Shown here in pieces: positions 17,616 through 29,279 of a stretch of DNA of 40,286 bases. The notes under the pieces were generated by a model that saw nothing but the letters and a program-made list of their open reading frames with translations, made no database searches and was not told the origin of the DNA. The DNA comes from Chara braunii (lineage: Eukaryota; Streptophyta; Charophyceae; Charales; Characeae). The stretch lies in contig BFEA01000031.1 of NCBI GenBank assembly GCA_003427395.1, positions 2,534,552-2,574,837 on the forward strand. Reading direction: 5' to 3'. Positions within the stretch are counted from its first letter, which is position 1; each line of letters starts with the position of its first letter. A program made the translations under genes and the position numbers.

Positions 17616-17701
17616 ACAAAGTAGCTAGCCACAGTAAATAATAATAATAAAGAAAACTATTAAAAAAAAAAACAAAAAAAAAACAAAGCAGGTAGCCACA
17701 G
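17616..17701. mobile_element. Tail-only insertion (A-rich) with 19-bp direct repeats
   Basis: ACAAAGTAGCTAGCCACAG (17616-17634) and ACAAAGCAGGTAGCCACAG (17683-17701) differ at two positions and enclose 48 bp of TAATAATAA-type and poly(A) sequence. Confidence 0.55.
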
Positions 17702-17825
17702 ATGATTATTACTCCCACCAACAGGGAGCGTCGTCATCACAACCAACGCAACAGTTTTGATGGGTAGGGACTTGTGGAATGGACAGAAACGATGAGTGGA
17801 TGGATGCGCTTCCCATCCAACCAAT

Positions 17826-18290
17826 AATTCCCCTCCTGCCACCAAAAAAAAATCAACTCTTCCTCTCCTGCCATTAAAGAAAAAAACAACTCTTCCCCTT
17901 CTGCCACTAAAAGACCCAAAAAAAAACCCTCCTCTTCCCCTCCTGCCACTGAAGACAAGCAACTCGTTTTTTTGTTTTTTTGTTTTTGGGCGGGGGGGGT
18001 GGGGGGGGGGGGACAGCTTCGGACTACCAGGTGGGATGGTAAGAGCATCACCTAAAAAAAAAAAAAAAAAAAAAGCATCACCACCTGGTATCAACTCTCT
18101 CCAATGCTGCCCACTAAAAGACAAAAAAAACTTCCTCTCCTGCCATTAACGACAAAAAAAACAACTCTTCCCCAACTCTTTCCCCCTCCTGCCACTAAAA
18201 AAACACAATTCCCCACCTGCCACTAAAAGACAAGCAAAGCAATTTTCCCGGTCCTGCCAGTAAAAGACAAGCAAAGCAATTTTCCCGGTC
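17826..18290. repeat. Minisatellite, CCCCTCCTGCCACTAAAAGA unit
   Basis: About ten diverged copies of a 24-38 bp unit, interrupted near 17988-18012 by a long G run with quadruplex potential and by the tail-only insert at 18053. Spurious open frames on both strands arise from it. Confidence 0.8.
18044..18082. mobile_element. Tail-only insertion (A-rich) with 9-bp TSD
   Basis: AGCATCACC at 18044-18052 and 18074-18082 flanks T plus 20 A. The short repeat makes this the weakest of the six. Confidence 0.45.
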
Positions 18291-18978
18291 CTGCTCTGTT
18301 TGGGAGGGGACCACACAGGATGGATTGATGGGTACTTTCCCCTAAGCTGCCATTGGGATACTTCGTCTTCGGGCCTCGCTCCACTACACACCGCATGGTC
18401 ATGTATCTAGACCGAAAGTTTCCCCATATACAGCTAATAAGACCCTTCGTTCTCTTCGGGGAAAGACGCTAGGCCCTGAACTTGGTATATGCATCATGTG
18501 CGACGGTTGTTGGCCTTTGTATATTCGTCAACCAAAAACCAGCGAAGAAAATTTGCCCCGTTTATTCTCCAAGTACTCTATTTGACTGGGACAGCTATAG
18601 AAACGAGAGAGGAGAAAGACAATCGACAAAGTGCATATACTCCATCTTACCAGGAGCCGGTCAGTTCCACAATGATATCTTATCTTTAAATAAATAAAAA
18701 AAAGGATAAAAATTCAACACAACACTCACCTTTCCACCCTCGAGGATATTCTGAACGGAAATTCGTTGCAAGTCCGATTTTCTTCAGCAAACTTTCTTTA
18801 GCCTCTGGTAATCATTATAGCTCGCCGTTGCGTCGGCTGATCTGAATCTCATCAACCAACCAGATCACGCACTCCTGTACACACATTAGATAGAAAACAC
18901 GTTAGATAGAAATTCTACCGTCATTACATCTCCGAACAAAACGTGGACGTTGCAGAGGGCAGAAAGCAGCAAGTGGGC

Positions 18979-19042
18979 AGCGGCAACATTTTATTTTATT
19001 TTATTTTATTTCATTAACTTTTTTTTTTAGCGGCAACATTTT
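18979..19042. mobile_element. Tail-only insertion (T-rich) with 14-bp TSD
   Basis: AGCGGCAACATTTT at 18979-18992 and 19029-19042 flanks 36 bp of ATTTT units, TTCATTAAC and a T run. Confidence 0.6.
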
Positions 19043-19741
19043 CATTTTTTTTCAATTGAACAGCAACTTTCTGCCAATCCAAATCCGTTTTCCAAAAACA
19101 AAAAAGAACGTTTTTCGATATTCCCGAGAAAAAAAAAAAAAAAAATCAGGTAGAGTCGCTTTGCGCTTCTGCTATGCCGTGACGATCTCTGGGCTTCATT
19201 TGCATCTAACGAGACAAAGTTTTAAAGAACTTATATGCATTTGCGTGACTCACTTGCGTCTTGTGTTATTTCCTCTTAAAGCATGTGAACGCTTGGTAGC
19301 CCACGCAATGTGGGCACGGTCAGACCATACTGACTTCGGAGTACGTGCTTCATATGACCGACTATATTATGACCTGTTTCGCCCGCAAAAATGGAAAAGA
19401 AATAAGCACAAAAGAAAGATAAAGCCTAATGAACCTTTTTTTTTCCTATCATTTGCCCCTTCTTTCACAAGAGATAACAAACCAAGAACCTTGTGTCCCT
19501 TCTTTCACAATAACAAAAAGAAGAACGTGACAGCAGACCAGAGACATCTGCTTGCAAGCAAACAGGAGGGAATACACGAACCCTATTTTTCCCCCTTTTA
19601 CTGTGAGTCTTTTGTTTGGGCAGAAGCCGTTCGTTACCTTCTCTCAGCATCGTTTTCCGCTTCCCGCTCTGTCTGTAATTACTATGACCTACATACAAAA
19701 GTTGCAGTCTGCGAACTCTTGAACTTCTCTGAGAAAATGCT

Positions 19742-19800
19742 GTCCCGTTGTCCCGTTGTCCCGTTGTCCCGTTGTCCCGTTGTCCCGTTGTCCCGTTGTC
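19742..19800. repeat. 8-bp tandem repeat, CCCGTTGT
   Basis: About seven perfect units, read through by a low-complexity open frame that I do not accept as coding. Confidence 0.9.
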
Positions 19801-20219
19801 CTTTTGGCTAAAGATTCCGATTCTGAGTTTGTGCGCTGTGTTTTCTGAATATGTTTGTCATCAACGGATCTTGTATGTATGTACTTGTTGAGTTTTGACT
19901 CTGTCTGTGTGTGCAAGTGGATGTGTCTATGTGGGTGAGTCTCAGCTTGGTGGGCCCAGATTATGCGATTCACGGTTGGCCTGGGGAAGTAGTTCGAAGT
20001 CGCCTTCAACTATAAGAAAGCCACTGATGTTAAGCAGGTCTTGTAATGTACAAATGAAGTAATCAGCATCCAATCTGCTTGGCAGTTGCTCTTCGCCTGG
20101 GAGAGTTCTTGGAAGTAGTTGTCATGTGAACCGTAATGCTAGGCGTGCATCTTGGAGTATTTCCTGGAAGGAAAAAGCCGAAGACGAAACCAACCAGCAA
20201 TCACATAATAGACTGTGTG

Positions 20220-20223
<4 letters not shown>

Positions 20224-20307
<84 letters not shown>

Positions 20308-20344
20308 CGCGTCTCTCTCTCTCTCTCTCCCTCCCTCTCTCTCA
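20224..20344. repeat. (CT)n microsatellite
   Basis: Near-pure CT for 83 bp, then CCCCGCG and a second CT block to 20344. Confidence 0.95.
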
Positions 20345-20390
20345 CGTTTCCGTTTGCCGATCAATTGGGCTGTTTTTTTTCCCATACCCT

Positions 20391-20444
20391 CCGTTGGGAT
20401 TGCACGTAAGCAGAGAGGTTGGCATGCCCCTGCACGAGTGACAC
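20391..20444 (+). pseudogene. Possible decayed U6 fragment (U6-g)
   Basis: CCGTTGGGATTG, then CAGAGAGGTTGGCATGCCCC and TGCACGAGTGACAC preserve the order of U6 blocks (CCGTTAAAATTG, CAGAGAAGATTAGCATGGCC, TGCGCAAGGATGACAC) with several indels. The U6 3' third is missing. Chance similarity cannot be excluded. Confidence 0.35.
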
Positions 20445-20932
20445 TCTTCCTTCTCCTTACGCGCGTCCTTCTCTTCACGCTCTTCTTCTTCCTCATTGTC
20501 TTCCAAACAATGTTCTCTTCCTCTTCCTCGTGCTCTTCTTCCGCAGAGAACTCGTATGACTCGAGAAATTTAGCATGCACCTCCGTGGATGACACATACG
20601 AACCAAGAAACCAAACTAAGACTGTGTTACCCAATGGTGCAGTTGGAAAACAGAACCCGCTGCGCATCTGATCTTCCTCCTTATGCTCTTCCTCTTCTTC
20701 ACGCTCTTCGTCTTCCTCAGTTTTCCAATCGAAGTGCTCTTCCTCTCTGTAATGCTCTTTTCGTCCCCATTCTCTTCCCGCTCTTCCTCCTCCTAATGCT
20801 ATCCCGCTCTTCCTCTCCTCATGCACTTCCTCTCCTCATGCACTTCCTCCCCACTCTCTTCCCGCTATTCCTCCTCACGCTCTTCGTCCTCTCACGCTCT
20901 TCTTCCTCGTCATGCTGTTCGACCACCCTCGG

Positions 20933-21051
<119 letters not shown>

Positions 21052-21369
21052 GAAAAAAAGAAAAAAAACTCAGCTTAACGGTCGACAGGAAGAGCGGAGA
21101 AAACCAGAAATAGTTCACTGATCTTTGAGCAGCGAACGGGTTGTCGGGGCGGGAGCAAACGATGAGTGGGAAGGTCTTGGGTGTTGGGGGTGGGTTGGGG
21201 GTGAGGAAGAGAGAGAAAGAAAGACTCACTTGAGTCAGCCATGTCGTCGAAACCTCCAACCAACAACGGGCAAGCATTCGGACCAGCCGTTCATGTTCAT
21301 TAAAGCAGACAAAGCCTCAAGCTCAGTAGCACCAATTCCCGTCGAAGTTCACGAAGCGTGACGCATCAA

Positions 21370-21910
21370 GTTCAGCGAGCACGCAAGAAGAGAGAGAAGA
21401 GCGCGGGAGAGGGGCACCAATTCACGATTGCACCGAGTTCCCAAATCACGTAGTAGCTGGAAGCACCACGTTCACGTAGCACGTAGCACGTAGCAGAGAG
21501 GAGAGACAGGGACAGGAGTGGAGAGAGAGACAGGAGAGAGAGAGAGAGAGAGGAGAGAGAGGAGCCGCATGTGCCACCAAGCTCCGGGCACGTTGCACCA
21601 TTCGTCTAACCAAGTCACGTAGCACGTAGAGTAGCGCACCACTTCGTCGCCCCAATTCACATAGCACATCGATTGTAGAAGCAGTTCACGTACACATCGA
21701 GCGCAGCACCAATTCACATTGCAACCGTTCACGAAGCACGTAGCACATAGTACCAAAAGCACGAAGCACCAATCACGTTGGATGTGTGTTGGGGGGGGGG
21801 GGGGGGGGGGGGGGGAGGGGGGGCGTTGCTAGCGAGCGAGCTAGCGAGCAAGCGACACAGAGAGAGAGAGAGAGAGGGAGAGAGAGAGAGAGAGAGCACG
21901 TAGCACGTTG
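21370..21910. repeat. CACGTAGCA-rich low-complexity region with (GA)n and poly(G)
   Basis: Short CACGTAGCA-type units recur irregularly, mixed with (GA)n stretches (21520-21560, 21858-21895) and a ~30-nt G run at 21790-21818. No gene seen. Confidence 0.6.
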
Positions 21911-22383
21911 CGCAAATTCGTTCGCACCTACCACTTAGCACGTTGCATGAACCATGGAGCACGTTGGCATCGACAGCGTGCTCCGCGTGCTCGCGTCTCA
22001 GCCGCCAGCGTCATGTGCGCAGCACTAATTGCAGGTTCCAGGTTTCTGGAAGTTCGTCCGTTCCCGCTCCCCCTCTGCGTACCGGCGGGATGCATGTGCA
22101 GCAGGCGGGAAAAAAGGCAAGGAAAATCGCGCGCGCAACGGCTAGTGACGTTCCCGCTGCTTCGTTACCCGCCGAGCCTTTTTCCGATTTCCGAAAAAAC
22201 TAAGGAAACGGCGGTAGAGCTGGCGCCGAATGCGGCCGTGCTCACACATCCACAAGAGACATCGGACCGCCAAAACGGAATTTTTCTTTTTTTCTTTTTT
22301 TTTTGGGTTTTGAAATTGTTCGTAGCGCACGCTCTATCTTTCGTCCTCTTTTTTTTTCTTTTTCTTTTTCTTTTTCTTTTTGC

Positions 22384-22430
22384 TTTGGACCATTTCTCGA
22401 TTTATGCGTGTCATCCTTGCGGATGTCCCC
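22384..22430 (-). pseudogene. U6 snRNA retrocopy with internal deletion (U6-c)
   Basis: On the minus strand GGGGACATCCG jumps directly to CAAGGATGACACGCATAAAT and ATCGAGAAATGGTCCAAA, so about 55 nt of the U6 middle are missing. An A-rich tail of (AAAAAG)n type follows at 22345-22383. Confidence 0.7.
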
Positions 22431-22599
22431 CCCTCTCTATCGTCCTTTTTGTCTCTGGGGGGAATGACCATTTTCGCTCAGCTTTCCAGACCCTGAACGG
22501 TTTTCACCGACCGAAGCCGCTAATCTAAGGCCGTTCGTCCGGGAGATCTACGGACAGAAAACCAGTAACTGGTTGTGGATGGGCCTCAAGCCCAGAGGA

Positions 22600-22700
22600 G
22601 TACGAAAATAGCCAAGCCGCCTCCATTTCCGAAAAAGAGAAATAGCTGAGCGCCCGAAATAGCAGGCTTTGGCTCCGAAAAGGAGAAATAGCCGCCTTCA
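22600..22700. repeat. Degenerate short tandem repeat
   Basis: Two to three copies of TCCGAAAA-GAGAAATAGC with related spacers. Confidence 0.5.
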
Positions 22701-22879
22701 GAAATTACCGACCAATCCTGCTTTCGCCTGCACCTTCCACCGTTGAGCTTTAGTCCCAGCTCCCAGGTCGGGCCCCTACGCTAACACCGGCTATTCCTTT
22801 GATTGGCTACAAAGCGAAGATTGGGGTCCAACTGCTGAGAGCACAGAAGAAGAATGAACTGATTTTCTCAGCTAGGAAG

Positions 22880-22946
22880 AGAATGATACAGTCACAGGCT
22901 TGGACCGTAAATGAGAATGATACAGTCACAGGCTTGGACCGTAAAA
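22880..22946. repeat. 34-bp tandem duplication
   Basis: GAGAATGATACAGTCACAGG plus CTTGGACCGTAAA occurs twice back to back with a single extra base between. Confidence 0.9.
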
Positions 22947-23119
22947 GACTCAGACTTAGGGCCTCGCCGAACGGTACACAAACGGAAAAAAAAACGACTT
23001 CGTCTCGTGAGTGTGTCGCTGCACAGTCTCCAAACGATTCCTGTCAGGAAAAACCCACGAAAGTTGTCAGAGTTACATTTCGTGAGGTTGCGCGTGTGCT
23101 CCATCCCTCCCCGCCTGTA

Positions 23120-23281
23120 ACGCTGTCGGGACAGAAACCCCTATGAAGGGTTTCTGCCCAAGTTTTTCAAGGTCATACACTGTCTGACTCTTTTCGTTGG
23201 ATTTGAGGAACACGATGGGAAGGACGTTGCCAAAGTTGTTCAGACCAACCCTATAACTGAGAGCCCTAAAGCCTGACGTCA
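23120..23281. repeat. Dispersed repeat R1, copy 1
   Basis: Shares ordered blocks with 30042-30203: GGACAGAAAC, AGGGT-TCTGC, GTTTTTCAA, CTTTTCGTTG-ATT, TTGTT-AGACCA and AGAG-CCTAAA. Identity is roughly 60%, so it is old. Neither copy encodes a recognisable protein. Confidence 0.5.
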
Positions 23282-23528
23282 TTGACATTCGACTGAAACA
23301 GCGGGAGGCGGCAGTACGACTTGTCGTCCGTGGTTCCCGACAAGGCCGCAGTAGTGTGCGGTCATGGAAAAACTAAAGTTAGACCTAGTCTCCCTAAAAT
23401 AAAGACTAAGCCGCGCGATTCAGGGCCGAGGTAGGCTAAAAAGAGGAGTGTGCCGAGGTATGGGGCTACGGCGCGAGAGGAATAGCAAGGTTTTTTTTTT
23501 GGGGCCGCCGGGTTGACCTCGAGCCAGG

Positions 23529-23810
23529 GTGAGGCCAGCAGGCCTATACCGAGGCCTACCTGATGGGCAGGCCCGGAGTGGTGGATGGACAGCCATCCAT
23601 AGGGAAGAAGCAGGCAGGCAAAGCCTGCTAGGCCACCGGCCGCAAGGCCTGCTAAACCACGGACATGCAGGGCCTGCAGGGCCTCAGGCAGGAAGGGTTT
23701 GTGAAGCTATAGGCAGGCGGGGCCGGTAGGCCACAGGCAGGGTAGGTCTGCTAGGCTATAGACAGGTTGGGCCTGCAAGGCTACGGGTAGGCAAAGCCTG
23801 CAAGGTCATG
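23529..23810. repeat. GC-rich degenerate minisatellite
   Basis: About nine diverged ~30-bp units around GGCCTGCTAGGCCACAGGCA. Composition (GC-rich) contrasts with the surroundings. Its open frame is repeat-driven. Confidence 0.75.
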
Positions 23811-24050
23811 GTATGGGAGAAACCTGACTGGGCGAGCTCTTCATATATGAGAGTTGCTCCTATCATTATCATGATAGGAGCTAGCCTAGTAGATTATTGC
23901 ACAAGATTCTTACCTGACAGATATCGGGATCAAGCTCGATTACAACCATCAATCCGGGCTAGTTCCTTTTGGAGCAGCCCAAGGCAGTTGAATGCGGCCA
24001 ATCTCGGCCGCCCGATCCTCAAGATCGCGCGGTTGAGATCTGCCGCGCCC

Positions 24051-24112
24051 AGATCAAAGTGGCCCCTGCGCAAAGATGACACACACAAATCGAGAAGCGA
24101 CCAAAAATTTTT
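24051..24112 (+). pseudogene. U6 snRNA 3'-half fragment (U6-d)
   Basis: TGGCCCCTGCGCAAAGATGA, then CACACACAAATCGAGAAGCGACC and ATTTTT match the last ~55 nt of plant U6. Only about 16 weakly matching bases precede it. Unlike the other copies it ends in a T run, resembling a pol III terminator, but the 5' half is absent. Confidence 0.6.
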
Positions 24113-24249
24113 CCTTTGTTTTTTTCTGATCCCGTATGGGATCGAACTTGTCTGTAATTCAACAGATCGTGCGGGGGGGGGGGCACACGATGTGGTCGTT
24201 GGCATAGCCAACGACATTTAGAAAAAAAAAAAAAAAAAAAAAAAAAAAG

Positions 24250-26130
24250 GCTTAACTAAAACAAAGCGCCAAGTGCCGCCATGGGAAGTGACTGGGGATT
24301 ATAGTCCCTCGAACCTGTTGCAGGTGTTGTCGCAAACGGAAGACGTTTGAGGTGAGTTGTTTTTTTGCTTTCCTTTTTGATAGATTTTCTTTTAGACTTT
24401 TCTAAAAAAAAAAAAATTTTTCTTCTTTATGAGATCCCCCTTTGTTTTTTTTCCCTGCTTGGGGTCAGGGTTCAACTAGCAAAGGGATAGGGTCGAGCGC
24501 CTGAATCTGGATGTGTTTTATGCAGAAGAGCAGAAAAGAAGTTCAATCTTGATTTTCTGCACGTCCCCATAAGTCTGTTCAGGTTCAGGCATTCGATTCG
24601 GTCCTCTTTGATTGGGGACCATGCTCCTAGGGGTTGGTTGCTCGTGGCTGAAAAGCCACGAGATATGAGGTGGCCGTTGGCTGAGGAATGAGGTGGCCGT
24701 TGGCCAACAGAAAAGAAGAGAAAAAAAAAAAGATCTAATCATGTTAGTGGGAATGAAGGAATGATGATTGTTTCCTGCCTCTCACATGCATGTTGAAGGG
24801 AAGGACAACCGGTAGATGACGTAAAGGAATTTGATCACTCAAAGAAGAAGGAATCAATTGGACATAGATTTTCCCTGAGGACGCCCGTTCTTTCCCGAAC
24901 TACCCCCTCTATCTATGCCCGTCTGTCTAAATGACTTCCTCTTCTGTGATCTCCTTCATCGTCTAGGTTCGCCTCTGACGTCAGGCGATAAAGGGTTGAC
25001 CGTCTGTTGTGGTAAGTACATTTCCTTTCCCTATGAGGCATCTGAAGCGGGGGTTCGTTGCCTTAGGGGCCGACCCTGTTAACGACTCGGAGTGGACCGC
25101 TTAGGCGGGGGGACACCATGCTGCCGTTGTGGAGCCAGCCCGACTTGTGAGATCCGAGGTTCGCTCGGGCGAGGACGAGGGGTATCCCATACCACCTCCT
25201 AGGGGTTGGACTTGTGCTATCCACGGAAGGCGTTAAGTTATTGGCGGCTCTCTTTAAGAAGAACCGCTATAATTTACCCTTCTAGTGGCTGTCTTAGGAG
25301 TCACAGACGAGTGGGGAACTGACGCCTTAAGAAGCCCAGTTCGTGTTTTAACTAGCTATGGACGGAGTGCGAGTAGGCACTACCTTCACGGATACGTTTG
25401 CATCATAAGAAGTGCAAGCCTGGGGTAATCAGGCCAGTTGAAAGGAAGATGTGGCTAGAGCATTGCTTTGAATGTCTTTATGTCGAAGGTTGATACTTCA
25501 TCATTTGTGGAACAGAAAGAGTAATTATTGTCCAGGAGGACAAAGCGACCAACAGAATTTAAAAGTGGATCCTTGACCTTAATGGGGCATCCAGTGTTCG
25601 GTTGTTCAAGTCGAATATTGACTTGTATAGTGGTAGCCAGATTACTTGCAGATGACATTCACACCAAAGTTAGAAAAGTAGTGAAGTCATCATTAAAGCA
25701 ATGACATCCTAGCTCTACTTGAGTATTGGGAATTGTTTGCATTCTTTTCGAACGGTTCATATGGGGTGGAATGAAAAAAATTGGCAACGCATCTCATCAA
25801 GGCGAAAGTCGTGACAGCCCAAACGAGTGGTATGTATGATTGTATCGATTTCAGAAAATAAGTCAACTTACGTTAGCATGAGTCTTACGCCCTCGGCCGA
25901 CTTACCTCTGCAATTGCATTATAAAAACTTTCGCATGTGGGTCGGTAGCTCGGTAGGGATACGCCCCTAAGGGTGGTGACAACCCCTTAGGGAAGGTAAG
26001 GTGTGCCCCGCAAGAGCCTATCCTGTCGTAGGGGACCGTAGGATGTACAGCTGGCGCACTCGGCCGGAGCCACGAAGGGTCAACGCGAGTTACTGTGTCG
26101 TCCCCGAGTTGTCTCTAAAAGGTTGAAAGA
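24250..26130. other. No gene recognised
   Basis: Contains a 21-bp duplication near 24665-24705 (GAGGTGGCCGTTGGC twice), and a hairpin at about 25970-26000 (CCCTAAGGGTGGTGACAACC). An open frame on the minus strand at 25455-25658 has no recognised match. The rest shows no long frames and no repeat I can identify. Confidence 0.4.
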
Positions 26131-26419
26131 CTAAGTTTCTCCTGCGTGACGTGGTCGGGAGGACCCTCGCTCGCGCGGGGGCCGATGCGCTGGACAACGC
26201 GCACGAACTCGCAGGTCCTCCGCTGATCTGGTGGAGGACCTGTGTTTTTTCACGAGTTCAACACGTCGGTCCAAACGGTGTCCGTCCAAAACAATTATAC
26301 TTTTGCATGTGTCAGGTGTTACGAGAGAAGTTTGAAGCGGGTGAAGCCCTTTCCGCAAGGAAATTCGCATGTGTCGTGCGGCGGTGGTGCAAAAAATGAG
26401 TCAAAACGGTGATTCTTGA

Positions 26420-26439
26420 CCTCGCGAGGCCTCGCGAGG
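26420..26439. repeat. Perfect 20-bp palindrome
   Basis: CCTCGCGAGGCCTCGCGAGG. The decamer CCTCGCGAGG is also the core of the palindrome at 34375-34394. Confidence 0.9.
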
Positions 26440-26440
26440 T

Positions 26441-27037
26441 TTGAGGTCGTTTCGTTTCGTTTTTTGCACCGTCCGGCGAGGCCCTCATTCAAATTATGGA
26501 AGGTCTTCACAGAGAAACGCAGGTCTTATGTGGCTTCAGTCGCTGCAGGTCACGCCGACTGCTATGTGGCTGATCTCAAAAAACATGATGGAAGTTTCAG
26601 ATAACTGCGTGCGTTGTGACTGGGCGTGGGAGACCGCTCCTCATATGTGGCTGCACTGCCCTACCTAAGCCTGCATCTGGGAATGGTGGAAGGAAAGGTG
26701 TAGGGAGTTGGGTTTTTCCCCAATAGTATGGTCTGATGAGTTCGTCTTATTTGGTAAAACTATTGAATCAGGCCGGGTGTGGACATGCCCTTACTACCTG
26801 GCCCTGGTGTGCAGAGGGATCATAATGGATACATTATGGTTTGGGCGCAATGAATTACTCAATAAATCAGAGAGACATAACCTCAGGCACTTCATCAACC
26901 ACATACAGGCAGAGATTCGATTTACAATTCGTGCAGATTGGCGGACGAAGAACTTCATTTGGCTTACCAAAACCTGGGCTAAAGATAGAGGTTTTGCCTC
27001 TCTTTCTCCAACCGATGACCTCACACTGGCTCCATGA
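26441..27037 (+). pseudogene. LINE ORF2 C-terminal remnant (zf-RVT region)
   Basis: A single frame encodes NCVRCDWAWETAPHMWLHCP, the CxxC...ETxxHxxxxCP zinc-binding motif found at the C-terminus of plant LINE reverse transcriptases. After one in-frame TAA (26666-26668) the same frame continues with WEWWKERCRELG, then GIIMDTLWFGRNELLN (the xxLWxxRN motif that follows zf-RVT) and a helical tail to the stop at 27037. No reverse transcriptase or endonuclease domain is recognisable upstream, so this is a 5'-truncated, mutated copy. It shows the class of element likely to mobilise the SINEs and U6 copies. Confidence 0.55.
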
Positions 27038-27540
27038 CTCACCCACCCTCCTTGGCTGTCAGGTTAATTAAGTCAGTTATAGGCTCGATGTTAGAGCAGT
27101 GGGTAACATGTATTATAGGTAGTTGCTCTTCAAATATTTTGAAATGCAAGCCGAATGTTAGAAGTTCTGATATGGTGTTTCAAAGGTTTCGGAAATAGAG
27201 GGAATATTGCATAAGATTCAGGTACATAGTTTGATGAGATTCGAGCTCTAAGACTCGGATATTCAACTTTCAGACGTTATAGGTATTTCAGAGCTACTTT
27301 AGAAAAACTCCCCTCCCTTTTGGTGCTTCAAGTTTTAGTCTGGTAAGGTGTTATTTGGAGAGGGGACGCTGGACCCGGTTTCCAGTCCTTGGAGGCTGAA
27401 AGTTTGATCAGTTGAATGGTTACCGTGTTTTGCTCGTAAGCTAAACTGGCTGAGGCTTCCGGGATAACTCCAGGTCGAATTGTGAGGTCCCCGGCCTCGT
27501 CCCCATTGATTTTGCAATATATGTTCAAGCCTTGGAATTT

Positions 27541-27647
27541 AAAACCACGTGCCGTGGAATTGTATCAGTTCCTACGAACCTGGCGCTCTCCATTCCTCCA
27601 AAACAAACATGCCCCCCACGACAGAAGAAAACCACGTGCCGTGGAAT
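27541..27647. repeat. 19-bp duplicated palindromic motif
   Basis: AAACCACGTGCCGTGGAATT occurs at about 27540 and 27628. Its core CCACG-TGC-CGTGG is an inverted repeat. Confidence 0.6.
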
Positions 27648-28450
27648 TGGACCTCGTTACACACCACTTGAACTGTAGGGTGTGCTGCTCGGCCACAGGG
27701 TTTTGACGGAGTATTAATCACGTGATCGCCCTCCAGGTTCAAGTGCGCAGCCAACCATTTCTGCCCTTGAGTTCAAGTGACCTCCCGGAGGTTACTTGGA
27801 ATTTCTTGAAAAGGGTGTCTGGCGGGTCGAGGGAGTGGTTGGTGCTCCTCCGTAGGTTGTGGTACTCCCGTTTCTGGTTGGGGGGGCGATTTCAAAACAT
27901 GGGTGGAAAAGGCCTACCTGGTAAAACGACGGGTACATTACGAATTGGTTACACAAAAGAAAGTGACAGGGGGGGGCTGCTGAGACCTGGAATTGACGGG
28001 GACTGATGAGCCACAAGGGGGTACATACAGAACGCACAGTCTGCAATTCCGAGATGGGGCGGGGCCAGTGGAAAGAGGGAGCCCTAAGATGGGAAGTGTA
28101 CCATTTGCAGCTCCACGGGAATTTAGAGCTCCAGGGTAGGAAGCGTGATGGCTATAGTCCCAAAGGCAGGTGCCGCTCCCCAGGAGCGTGATGGCTATAG
28201 CCCCAAGAGCGATGGCCCAACCCTCAATTCTGGTGATTCTCTTCTTGTTAAAAAAAAAAAAAAAAAAAAAATGTTGATGACCATGAAAACCTAAAAGATG
28301 CTTCAACTTACCTCCATTTACCGGGGACTACGTGCCGCGGTACACCTGGCAGGTATAACTCTCTACCCCCATTTTGATCATTTTTGTGTGGGTTGGAAGG
28401 ATTATACCGGCTCTATGAATTGATGCCTCAGATACATATATATATACACA

Positions 28451-29188
28451 GGGTCACCAGGCCGTACGTACGAAGGTCCCCGGACAGACCTCCGTATGTA
28501 CGGGCGTTCGGGGTCCCGTACGGGGTCTGAACCCGAGGACGTTCGGCCCCCGCCAAAAATTATTTCGGGGCCTAAAACTAATTATTGTTTTCTGAATGTT
28601 TTTTTGTGATTTTTCTATGATGTGAAGTAAATGCTTGTAAATTTTCAAGTTATTTGGCTAAGCCAAATAAGAAATAAAAATCGCCAAAGATGGCGGTGTC
28701 AAAACGTGCTCACACACGTATTTTTTCACTTTTTACTTTTTGTTTTCACTTTAATTCGGGGTCTAAAAAAAATTATTATTTTTTAAAACATTTGTAGTGG
28801 GTTTTGTATTATGTGAAGTACACATCTGTAAATTTTTAGGATATTTAGCTATGTTAAGAAAAAAACAAAAAAAATCGTCAAAGATGGTGGTGTCGCAAAC
28901 ATGCTCGCGCACTCACAAAATTTAATTTTATTTATTTTTTCTTTATTTTTATTATTAGTATTTATTTTTCGTATTTTATTTTTATTTCAAATTTGGTGAG
29001 GAATTCGGATGTAATGCTCGGGCAAATCTTGTTTAATTTATTTTTCTTCATAACATATATTTTTTTCAGATGTTTTTGATGACTTTTTTTTTTTTTTTTT
29101 TGGTCCGCGTTTGCCCCGAACGGCCGAACGCATCCCCAAAGGGTCCCATACGTTCGGGCGTTCGGCCCGTCCCGAACACCAACAACCC
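28451..29188. mobile_element. Candidate AT-rich element with GC-rich ends inserted in (TA)n
   Basis: AGGGT follows a TA run on the left and ACCCT precedes a TA run on the right. Both ends carry CGTTCGGG/CCGAACG-rich, partly self-complementary sequence. The interior is AT-rich and contains a ~191-bp tandem duplication (28564 and 28755) with the conserved block ATCGCCAAAGATGGCGGTGT. No coding capacity. The boundaries are my inference from the flanking TA runs. Confidence 0.4.
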
Positions 29189-29279
29189 TATATATATATA
29201 TATATATACATATTTACGAATAGGAGAATATGTTTGCGTGTTCAGAAAACCCCCAAATAAATTCATCGTTCCACACATC

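Noticed and set aside
17988-18012. Functional G-quadruplex regulatory site
   Set aside because: The G run could fold, but it is in a repeat-rich non-genic area and may partly be an assembly artefact, as may the G runs at 21790 and 40272.
19056-19811. 251-codon plus-strand open frame
   Set aside because: Low-complexity start, ends in the CCCGTTGT repeat, no recognisable domain and no splice or promoter context.
19797-19815. U2 snRNA fragment (CCTTTTGGCTAA)
   Set aside because: Only 12 bases match the U2 5' region, with no further alignment on either side. Chance is sufficient.
26736-26775. Third hammerhead core (CTGATGAGTTCG)
   Set aside because: No GAAA at a suitable distance and no stem II complement. 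It lies inside the LINE remnant frame.
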